Shown: one piece after another, positions 1-5,645 of the stretch | Numbering within the stretch: the first letter of the stretch is position 1 | How the letters are laid out: each line of letters opens with the position of its first letter | Assembly (NCBI GenBank): GCA_028822125.1 | Contig: JAPKEK010000040.1 | Span: 1 to 10,207 of the forward strand | Origin: Pseudomonadales bacterium | GTDB lineage: Bacteria; Pseudomonadota; Gammaproteobacteria; Pseudomonadales; Azotimanducaceae | Length of the DNA stretch: 10,207 bases | Direction: 5' to 3' | The notes under the pieces: model-generated | What the model was told of the DNA's origin: nothing | What the model saw: only the letters and a program-made list of their open reading frames with translations | Database searches by the model: none | Program-made: the position numbers and the translations under genes

Positions 1-1
1 A

Positions 2-2458
2 AAGACGGGATCTGTCTATCAGCTGTTACAGCAGATCGGAGTTGATCTACAGGCCCTGTGCAGAGAAATATCTGATACCGTGGATAACCTCGCACAGATA
101 ACCGAAACCGATGGTAGCATCCACGTTTCTCCAGAACTGGCGAGGCTGTTTAACCGAGCAGACAAGCATGCTCAACAGCAGGGTGATGAATTCATATCCA
201 GTGAATGTGTGCTGCTTGCAGCAACCCATGATTCAGGGCCCTTGGGCCGGATATTAAATCGATATGATATCAAGGCATCGATACTTGAAAGAGTCATAAC
301 AAAGTATCGAGGCGGGCAGAAGGTAACTGATTCCAGCGAAGAGGAACACCGTCATAGTCTGGATAAATATACGGCCGACCTCACCGAGCGTGCTCGACGC
401 GGTGAACTCGATCCTGTTATCGGGCGGGATGATGAGATTCGGCGAACCATTCAGGTGCTGCAGCGCCGAACAAAAAATAACCCCGTATTAATTGGCCAGC
501 CAGGGGTGGGCAAAACAGCGATCGTTGAAGGTCTGGCACAGCGAATTATTAACGACGAAGTGCCGGAAGGTTTAAAAGGAAAACGGATACTGGCGCTGGA
601 CATGGCAGCCTTGATAGCAGGCGCAAAATTCAGAGGAGAATTCGAGGAACGCTTGAAGGCTGTATTGCACGAGTTGGAAAATGGTGATGGTTCGACTGTA
701 TTGTTTATTGACGAGCTTCATACCATGGTCGGCGCTGGCAAGGCGGAGGGTGCCATGGATGCAGGGAACATGTTGAAACCGGCGCTTGCCAGAGGTGATC
801 TTCATTGCGTGGGAGCGACAACGCTAGATGAGTATCGGACCTTTGTAGAATCTGACAAAGCCCTGGAAAGACGATTCCAGAAAATTCAGGTCGATGAGCC
901 CGATGTCAGCGACAGCATTGCCATTCTGCGGGGCCTGAAGGAACGCTATGAACTGCATCATGGTGTGGATATTACCGATCCAGCCATTATCGCTGCCGCA
1001 AGACTATCAAACCGTTATATCAGCGATCGACAGTTGCCAGATAAGGCGATTGATCTGATCGACGAAGCCGGTAGTGTGATTCGCATGGAAATTGATTCCA
1101 AGCCAGAGGAAATGGATCGCCTTGAGAGAAAACTGATTCAGCTGAAAATTGAAAGGGAAGCCCTGCTGAAGGAGACTGATGACGGTTCAAAGAATCGGTT
1201 AACTGAGCTAGACAGCAATATCAATGCTTTAGAACGAGAATTTACTGATCTAGAAGAGGTCTGGACAGAAGAAAAACTGACCCTGCAAGGCGTACAGAAC
1301 GTAAAAGAAGATCTGGAACGAGCCAGGCAGGATCTTGAGTTTGCTCGTAGAGAGGGTGATTTAACTAAGATGTCCGAACTCCAGTATGGAACCATCCCAG
1401 ACCTGGAAAAGCGAGCCAGTGAAGTCTCGGATAACCATGACAGTCAAACCAGGCTATTTCGCAACCGGGTCACGGAAGAAGAGATAGCTGAAGTTGTATC
1501 CAAATGGACCGGGATACCCGTGGCAAAGATGCTGTCCGGAGAGAAGATAAAGTTGTTGGATCTGGAATCCTCTCTGGGAAAACGGGTGGTAGGGCAAAAC
1601 GAGGCCCTGCAGGTTGTTGCTGATGCCATTAGGCGTTCGAGAGCGGGTATAGCAGACCCTGACCAGCCTAGTGGTTCCTTCTTGTTTCTCGGCCCAACGG
1701 GGGTGGGTAAGACCGAGCTCTGTAAGGCGCTGGCAGCGAACCTGTTCGATTCGGAAACTGCATTGATTCGACTGGATATGTCCGAATATATGGAAAAGCA
1801 CTCTGTTGCCCGGTTAATAGGGGCGCCACCCGGTTACGTTGGTTACCAGGAGGGCGGATATCTCACCGAACTGGTCAGACGCAAGCCTTATTCAGTTGTA
1901 TTACTGGATGAAATTGAAAAAGCCCACCCGGAAGTTTTTAATGTGTTGTTACAGGTATTAGATGATGGTCGGCTAACGGATAGTCATGGCAGGACCATCG
2001 ATTTTAAGAACACGATACTGGTGATGACTTCAAATCTGGGCTCTGACCTTATTCAGAAGTTGGCCGGTAATAGTGAACATGAAAATATTAAGGACTCGGT
2101 CATGACGATGGTCAGCCAGCATTTTAGACCTGAGTTTCTGAATCGAATCGATGACACCGTTGTTTTTCGTGGTCTTGGTCCAGAAGATATAAGGGCAATA
2201 GCCGCAATCCAGGTGGCGCGCCTTCAGGGCCGGGTATCTGATAACGGAATTACCCTGGAGGTCATGGATGAGGTGCTCGATTATTTGGCCGAACTTGGTT
2301 TTGACCCATTATATGGCGCACGTCCGTTAAAGCGGGTTATACAGCAGAAACTCGAAAACCCCTTATCGAAAGGGATTCTGTCGGGTGAGCATTACCAGAA
2401 TTCGGTCGTTCAAGTCGCGCTGGACGGCGATGATGTCTGTTTTAATACGCTGCAATAA
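2..2458 (+). CDS. clpB: ATP-dependent protein disaggregase ClpB (5' partial)
   Basis: Cytoplasmic hexameric AAA+ disaggregase that, with DnaK/DnaJ/GrpE, pulls polypeptides out of aggregates. The frame is open to the left edge, and 818 codons are visible. By alignment from memory with E. coli ClpB (857 residues), about 40 N-terminal residues are missing. Order: remainder of the Clp N-domain (to about nt 350), first AAA domain with Walker A GQPGVGKT (494-517), pore loop KFRGEFEERL, and Walker B VLFIDELH (698-721). Then comes the coiled-coil middle domain (about 1130-1450), which separates ClpB from ClpA/ClpX. The second AAA domain has Walker A GPTGVGKT (1691-1714), pore loop GYVGYQEGG and Walker B ending LLDE (to 1912), followed by the C-terminal small domain with YGARPLKR. 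Both ATPase sites look intact. The second Walker A residue of domain 1 is Q where E is usual; this is probably neutral. The promoter lies outside the window. Identification is secure. Confidence 0.97.
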   Translation, partial: KTGSVYQLLQQIGVDLQALCREISDTVDNLAQITETDGSIHVSPELARLFNRADKHAQQQGDEFISSECVLLAATHDSGPLGRILNRYDIKASILERVITKYRGGQKVTDSSEEEHRHSLDKYTADLTERARRGELDPVIGRDDEIRRTIQVLQRRTKNNPVLIGQPGVGKTAIVEGLAQRIINDEVPEGLKGKRILALDMAALIAGAKFRGEFEERLKAVLHELENGDGSTVLFIDELHTMVGAGKAEGAMDAGNMLKPALARGDLHCVGATTLDEYRTFVESDKALERRFQKIQVDEPDVSDSIAILRGLKERYELHHGVDITDPAIIAAARLSNRYISDRQLPDKAIDLIDEAGSVIRMEIDSKPEEMDRLERKLIQLKIEREALLKETDDGSKNRLTELDSNINALEREFTDLEEVWTEEKLTLQGVQNVKEDLERARQDLEFARREGDLTKMSELQYGTIPDLEKRASEVSDNHDSQTRLFRNRVTEEEIAEVVSKWTGIPVAKMLSGEKIKLLDLESSLGKRVVGQNEALQVVADAIRRSRAGIADPDQPSGSFLFLGPTGVGKTELCKALAANLFDSETALIRLDMSEYMEKHSVARLIGAPPGYVGYQEGGYLTELVRRKPYSVVLLDEIEKAHPEVFNVLLQVLDDGRLTDSHGRTIDFKNTILVMTSNLGSDLIQKLAGNSEHENIKDSVMTMVSQHFRPEFLNRIDDTVVFRGLGPEDIRAIAAIQVARLQGRVSDNGITLEVMDEVLDYLAELGFDPLYGARPLKRVIQQKLENPLSKGILSGEHYQNSVVQVALDGDDVCFNTLQ

Positions 2459-2496
2459 AGCCTGTACAGGTAAACATCAGACCTAATAGCGGAACC
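2459..2496. other. Short spacer after clpB with a 10-bp perfect palindrome
   Basis: Three bases after the clpB stop lies the perfect palindrome CCTGTACAGG (2461-2470). No T-run follows it and a perfect palindrome with no loop is a poor hairpin, so it is not a convincing intrinsic terminator. It contains the CTGT and ACAG half-sites of a LexA box without the 8-bp spacer, so LexA would not be expected to bind it. No terminator for clpB is evident. Confidence 0.4.
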
Positions 2497-2526
2497 TCTG
2501 ACTCTGACTCTGAATCTGAATCTGCC
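2497..2526. repeat. Tandem hexamer repeat, TCTGAN x5
   Basis: Five head-to-tail hexamers, TCTGAC, TCTGAC, TCTGAA, TCTGAA and TCTGCC, followed by a decayed sixth (TCTACT). The array lies between the clpB stop and the SOS promoter and is not in a credible coding frame on the plus strand. On the minus strand it reads as an Asp/Ser/Glu-Ser run inside a short open frame with no ribosome binding site support. This is the kind of short array that changes copy number by slippage. Whether it affects the promoter about 50 bp downstream cannot be told from the sequence. Confidence 0.75.
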
Positions 2527-2551
2527 TCTACTGTGCAGGCATGTGTAATTA

Positions 2552-2571
2552 TGCTGTACATACATACAGGC
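2552..2571 (+). promoter_or_regulatory. LexA (SOS) box 1
   Basis: The core is CTGT (2554-2557), an 8-base A/T-rich spacer, then ACAG (2566-2569), an exact match to the gammaproteobacterial LexA pattern CTGT-N8-ACAG. The spacer ACATACAT keeps the alternating purine-pyrimidine character typical of strong sites. It overlaps the predicted -35 hexamer of the promoter for the basic-protein gene at 2659, a position where bound LexA would block RNA polymerase. Its centre is 27 bp upstream of the centre of box 2. Confidence 0.82.
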
Positions 2572-2582
2572 ATAGGTATACT
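2555..2582 (+). promoter_or_regulatory. Predicted sigma-70 promoter overlapped by both LexA boxes
   Basis: A -35 TGTACA (2555-2560; 4 of 6 to TTGACA) and a -10 TATACT (2577-2582; 5 of 6 to TATAAT) are separated by 16 bp. The -35 lies inside LexA box 1 and the -10 runs into the left arm of box 2, so each core element would be covered by a repressor dimer. This would predict a start near 2589-2592 and an untranslated leader of about 70 nt. The A/T-rich spacer of box 2 offers alternative -10 hexamers, so the exact element is uncertain. Confidence 0.55.
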
Positions 2583-2598
2583 GTATATATAGACAGTA
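2579..2598 (+). promoter_or_regulatory. LexA (SOS) box 2, near-perfect consensus
   Basis: The sequence TACTGTATATATAGACAGTA differs from the textbook E. coli consensus TACTGTATATATATACAGTA at a single base, 19 of 20 matching (G for T in the right part of the spacer). The outer TACTGT/ACAGTA arms are a perfect inverted repeat. It overlaps the predicted -10 element and the likely transcription start of the downstream basic-protein gene, whose ATG is 61 bp from the box end. A site this good should bind LexA tightly. Confidence 0.92.
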
Positions 2599-2646
2599 CA
2601 CGCGGAATCTAAGTTGTTAACAGTCTGCAGCATCAAGTCGTCTGCC

Positions 2647-2652
2647 GAGGAG
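2647..2652 (+). promoter_or_regulatory. Ribosome binding site that fixes the ATG at 2659
   Basis: GAGGAG lies 6 nt before the ATG at 2659, a strong Shine-Dalgarno match at good spacing. The in-frame TTG at 2614 has no such motif and lies close to the predicted transcription start, so the ATG is preferred. Confidence 0.8.
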
Positions 2653-2658
2653 AACATT

Positions 2659-3339
2659 ATGAGAAGTCCCAATTCTGAAGTATCTGGTCAGAGCCTGAAA
2701 GCCCAAGAAGGATTGAAGGTACCAAAAAAGGCTAAAAATACGGTTCGCAGTAATGGCGCTTCCGGAAATACAGTCCAGAAAAAGCCGCAGAAGGCTGAAT
2801 TTATAAAGCGCAAGAGGGCAGGTAGCCAAGCTGTTCTCTCAAAAGCTGTTCTTCAAGAAGCTGTTCATCAAGAAGCGGTGCCTAAAATAGCAGTTAGTAG
2901 CCTACCTGGTAATAAGCCTGCACGAGGCGAAGCTAGTAACACCAGGCCAATAGGTAGAAAAGCGATTAGCAGAGAGCTGGTCAGGGCAAAGTCAGTGGCC
3001 AAGAAAGGCCAGTCTCAAGAAGCCAAGGCTCTGGATACTAATACTCAAGAAGCTGCGATTAACAGGCCAGTGAAAAACCGTTCTGCAGGCATTGGCACAG
3101 CGGATCTCGCTTTAATTAAGGATAAAAAACGGCATTCTGATCTTGCCATGCGTGCGGCAAAGCGAATCAAAGGCAGTAAAAACAAGCGCAAGACCAGCCA
3201 TTTAGTGTGTCATCATCTTCGCATGATGTTGAGTTCGCCCGAGGCACAACCCAGAACTTCCTATTACTACCCACCAGCGTACATGCGTCGGGCCGTGGCA
3301 GTTAATGAACGAGTGGGGCAGTATTTCCTCCCTATTTAA
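2659..3339 (+). CDS. Predicted SOS-regulated, highly basic orphan protein (226 aa)
   Basis: I do not recognise this protein. From the ATG at 2659 it is 226 residues with about 27 Lys and 20 Arg against about 15 acidic residues, so it is strongly basic throughout. Residues 1-57 are low-complexity Lys/Ser/Asn/Gln. Residues 58-79 hold four pentapeptide repeats of the form AVxxx. Residues 80-150 are again polar with scattered QEA motifs. A basic cluster (about 150-180, KDKKR, AKRIKGSKNKRK) leads into a tail that looks more structured, with aromatic residues (YYYPPAY, ending GQYFLPI). There is no signal peptide or membrane segment. Two LexA boxes cover its promoter, so induction by DNA damage is the prediction. 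The composition resembles histone H1-like or nucleic-acid-binding tails, and DNA or RNA binding is a guess from charge only. It is not SulA, UmuD, RecN, DinB or another SOS product I would recognise. Confidence 0.78.
   Translation: MRSPNSEVSGQSLKAQEGLKVPKKAKNTVRSNGASGNTVQKKPQKAEFIKRKRAGSQAVLSKAVLQEAVHQEAVPKIAVSSLPGNKPARGEASNTRPIGRKAISRELVRAKSVAKKGQSQEAKALDTNTQEAAINRPVKNRSAGIGTADLALIKDKKRHSDLAMRAAKRIKGSKNKRKTSHLVCHHLRMMLSSPEAQPRTSYYYPPAYMRRAVAVNERVGQYFLPI
2830..2889 (+). repeat. 15-bp tandem repeat encoding AVxxx pentapeptides
   Basis: Four in-frame 15-bp units start at 2830, 2845, 2860 and 2875, each beginning GCTGTT or GCGGTG. Units 2 and 3 differ at only one base. They encode AVLSK, AVLQE, AVHQE and AVPKI, with a further AV after the last. 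The motif TCAAGAAGC occurs in units 2 and 3, running into the next unit, and again near 3018 and 3046 as QEA codons outside the array. This suggests local duplication shaped the gene. Confidence 0.85.
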
Positions 3340-3362
3340 GACGCTTGTTAAAGACGCTTGTT
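3338..3362. repeat. 12-bp direct repeat (13-bp period) at the end of the basic-protein gene
   Basis: AAGACGCTTGTT occurs at 3338-3349 and again at 3351-3362, separated by a single A. The first copy begins inside the TAA stop codon. It is not self-complementary enough to be a terminator. The rest of the 3340-3502 spacer holds a weak CAGAT/ATCTG inverted repeat (3383-3403) and ATCCCAAGGGAT (3405-3416), but no clear terminator or promoter. Confidence 0.7.
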
Positions 3363-3489
3363 GTAGCAGCAGCTGATTTATCCAGATATCTTATTTGGAT
3401 CTGATCCCAAGGGATGGGATAATCCAGTTCAGTACGGCTTTTGAATCTAGCTGCCTGACTGTTCAGAGTCGGCTACAGGCGGGCTGTGA

Positions 3490-3495
3490 AGAGGT
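3490..3495 (+). promoter_or_regulatory. Ribosome binding site that fixes the TTG start at 3503
   Basis: AGAGGT, followed by AA, lies 7 nt before the TTG at 3503. That start puts the FAD-binding strand at residues 5-15, as is normal for this family. The open frame extends upstream to a TTG at 3395, but the 36 extra residues resemble nothing in the family and that start lacks a good Shine-Dalgarno. Confidence 0.75.
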
Positions 3496-3502
3496 AAGCG
3501 CA

Positions 3503-4633
3503 TTGGAAAAAATAGATTGTGTCGTCATCGGAGCAGGCGTGGTAGGGCTTACTATTGCGCGAAGACTTGCCATGGCAGGTAAAGAGTGCTTATTGCTTGA
3601 GTCAGAAGATCACTATGGTCAAGGAATCAGTAGCCGTAACAGTGAAGTCATACATGCGGGAATCTATTACCCGGAAAATTCATATAAAGCAAAGCTGTGC
3701 GTTACGGGCAAAACCCAACTATACGAATATTGTGCTGCTCACAAGGTGGGCCACTCTCGCTGTGGCAAAATTATCGTGGCTTGTTCTGCGGATGAATTAG
3801 CGATTTTAGCCGGTATAGAGGCCAGGGCCAGAGCTAACGGCGTTACTGACCTGGTTCACCTCTCAAAGGCGGAACTGCGATCAATAGAACCAGAAGTAGA
3901 GGGTGTAGCCGCTTTACTTTCACCATCGACCGGCATTGTCAGTGCACATGAGTTAATGACGGCTTTTTTGGCTGATTTCGAAAATGCAGGCGGCATTCTT
4001 GCTCTAAATAGCCCAGTGATTGGTATAAAGGCGCTTCATCCTGATTATCAGCTGGATGTTGGTGTCGCTGATGGGCCTTACCGTCTTCAGTCGAGAATTG
4101 TGGTCAATTCCACTGGCCTTGCTGCCCAGGCGGTGGCTTCTACATTGAAGGACCTGGCAAGCAGGGACATTCCTGCTTTGTTTCTATGTAAGGGAAGCTA
4201 CTTCACGTTAAGTGGCGCAGCCCCATTTAATCATTTGATTTATCCTGTTCCGGAGAAAAACAGCGCAGGTCTGGGAGTGCATGCCACACTTGATCTGGCC
4301 GGTCAGGTCAAGTTTGGGCCTGATGTCGAATATACTGATTCAGCTGGATTTGACGTTTCCCTGGATCGACTGGCGGACTACTATCGAGCCGTGAGGCGGT
4401 ATTATCCGGCCTTGAAAGACGATGCCCTGCAACCTGGTTACAGCGGTATCAGACCAAAATTGCAAGGCCCTGAGGATATCGAAAAAGATTTTTGTATTCA
4501 AAATGGGATACACTTCGGTCTAGCTAATTATATAAATCTATTTGGTATAGAGTCTCCTGGATTGACGTCATCACTGGCTATTGCGGACCACGTTGTCAGT
4601 GAACTAGCTACCAGTGAACTATTTGTCAGTTAA
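3503..4633 (+). CDS. FAD-dependent oxidoreductase, L-2-hydroxyglutarate dehydrogenase (LhgO/L2HGDH) family
   Basis: Predicted flavoprotein of the DAO superfamily, 376 residues from a TTG start. The N-terminus carries the dinucleotide-binding motif GAGVVG (residues 10-15) with the ribose-binding acidic residue near E33. Next comes the family signature SSRNSEVIHAGIYY (43-56), then KAKLC and CGKIIVA. The C-terminus has GYSGIRPKLQGP and the second FAD contact region NLFGIESPGLTSS. Characterised relatives oxidise L-2-hydroxyglutarate to 2-oxoglutarate and pass electrons to the quinone pool. This protein is shorter than E. coli LhgO (422), and short homologues are poorly characterised, so another 2-hydroxy acid is possible. 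It lies 79 bp upstream of the CDF/aldolase/hydratase operon and could be co-transcribed with it. A 10-bp direct repeat, CAGTGAACTA (4597 and 4612), duplicates the SEL residues near the C-terminus. Family assignment is strong; substrate is not. Confidence 0.88.
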   Translation: MEKIDCVVIGAGVVGLTIARRLAMAGKECLLLESEDHYGQGISSRNSEVIHAGIYYPENSYKAKLCVTGKTQLYEYCAAHKVGHSRCGKIIVACSADELAILAGIEARARANGVTDLVHLSKAELRSIEPEVEGVAALLSPSTGIVSAHELMTAFLADFENAGGILALNSPVIGIKALHPDYQLDVGVADGPYRLQSRIVVNSTGLAAQAVASTLKDLASRDIPALFLCKGSYFTLSGAAPFNHLIYPVPEKNSAGLGVHATLDLAGQVKFGPDVEYTDSAGFDVSLDRLADYYRAVRRYYPALKDDALQPGYSGIRPKLQGPEDIEKDFCIQNGIHFGLANYINLFGIESPGLTSSLAIADHVVSELATSELFVS

Positions 4634-4712
4634 CACTAACACAAGCAGATTGAACGTATTGTTTCAAAGTGGTCAAGTGGATTGAAGGTAGTGACCGCTG
4701 AGGAATGAGGAA

Positions 4713-5645
4713 ATGAATCCAAACCAAAACCATCAGGATCACCTTCATCATCATACGCCATCGGTACCGTTGCGGATGAATTTAAGCTTCGCTGTCGCCG
4801 TCATTGCAAACCTGTTATTTACACTCGTTGAAACTATTTTGGCTTTCGAGGCTAATTCCATCAGTTTATTAGGGGATGCTGGTCATAACTTCAGTGATGT
4901 CCTGGGATTGTTGCTGGCCTGGGGTGCCACCTACCTGGTAGGTCGAGCCAGCGGAAGTGACTATAGCTACGGGTATAGGCGAACCACTATTCTGGCAGCA
5001 TTACTGAACTCCATGATTCTGTTGTTCGCTGGAGGATATATTGCTTTGCTATCCATTGAGAAGCTGTATAACCCAGCTGCCGCCTCCGAGATACTGATTA
5101 TTGGGGTGGCGCTTGTCGGCATATTTGTCAATGGCGGTACCGCACTGCTATTCATGAAAAGCAGTAAGAATGATCTCAATGTCAAAGGGGCATTTCTGCA
5201 TTTGGCTTACGATGCCCTGATATCTGCTGGTGTCGTTGTAGGTGGTGTGGTTATCTTATTCACCGGCTGGTTGTGGGTTGATCCTTTTATGGGACTGTTG
5301 ATTACTGGTGTGATCGTTTATGGAACCTGGGGGCTGCTGCGTGATTCAGTTAATTTAATTTTAGATGCGGTACCGCAGGGAATTGATCGGACCGGCATCG
5401 TCGCCTATTTATCAGAATTATCTGGTGTAGCTCAAGTTCATGATGTCCACATCTGGGCAATGAGCACACAGGAAAACTGTTTAACAGCCCATCTGGTAAT
5501 GCCTGACCACACCCTGTGGGATCAGAAAGATGGATATTCACTAGTCGGCTCAATGTTACGAGATAATTTCGCTATTCATCATGTGACCTTGCAGGTAGAA
5601 AAGGATCCTGACTGCCAGACCCAGGATTGTGATGAGGAAGGATAA
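4713..5645 (+). CDS. Cation diffusion facilitator (CzcD/ZitB-type zinc efflux protein)
   Basis: Inner-membrane proton/metal antiporter of the CDF family, 310 residues (family usual about 300). The cytoplasmic N-terminus is His-rich (HQDHLHHH, residues 7-14). About six membrane segments span residues 24-210. The transport site residues are H58 and D62 (GHNFSD) in the second segment and H163 and D167 (HLAYD) in the fifth. This HxxxD/HxxxD arrangement is that of the zinc-selective CzcD/ZitB group. The C-terminal cytoplasmic domain (about 211-298) includes VHDVHIWAMS and HHVTLQVE, and the tail has Cys301 and Cys306. The start is supported by AGGAA and GAGG just upstream. Its TAA stop shares a base with the ATG of the next gene, so it is translationally coupled to a metal-dependent PLP enzyme. 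The preceding 79-bp spacer contains a TTGAA-N8-TTCAA inverted repeat (4650-4667) of unknown meaning. Metal specificity is inferred. Confidence 0.92.
   Translation: MNPNQNHQDHLHHHTPSVPLRMNLSFAVAVIANLLFTLVETILAFEANSISLLGDAGHNFSDVLGLLLAWGATYLVGRASGSDYSYGYRRTTILAALLNSMILLFAGGYIALLSIEKLYNPAAASEILIIGVALVGIFVNGGTALLFMKSSKNDLNVKGAFLHLAYDALISAGVVVGGVVILFTGWLWVDPFMGLLITGVIVYGTWGLLRDSVNLILDAVPQGIDRTGIVAYLSELSGVAQVHDVHIWAMSTQENCLTAHLVMPDHTLWDQKDGYSLVGSMLRDNFAIHHVTLQVEKDPDCQTQDCDEEG

Noticed and set aside
1138..1801. Long minus-strand frames inside clpB
   Set aside because: They are shadows of a strongly conserved plus-strand gene, with Ser/Arg/Leu-rich translations and no recognisable domain.
2461..2470. 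CCTGTACAGG as a LexA site or clpB terminator
   Set aside because: It lacks the 8-bp spacer needed for LexA, and no T-run or hairpin loop supports termination.
2410..2672. Minus-strand open frames across the clpB-SOS gene spacer, one with an Asp/Ser/Glu repeat
   Set aside because: The acidic repeat is only the hexamer array read backwards. The frames overlap the promoter and LexA boxes, have no ribosome binding site and resemble no protein.
2497..2889. Repeats as a CRISPR array or mobile element ends
   Set aside because: The units are too short and contiguous, without spacers, and no cas gene, transposase or terminal inverted repeats are present.
3395..3502. A 36-residue N-terminal extension of the FAD oxidoreductase from a TTG at 3395
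   Set aside because: The extension has no family similarity, and the TTG at 3503 has a well-spaced AGAGGT and places the FAD motif at the usual distance from the start.
4650..4667. TTGAA-N8-TTCAA inverted repeat as an operator for the CDF operon
   Set aside because: Five-base arms are expected by chance at this scale, and no known regulator motif was recognised; it is kept only as a note in the CDF entry.
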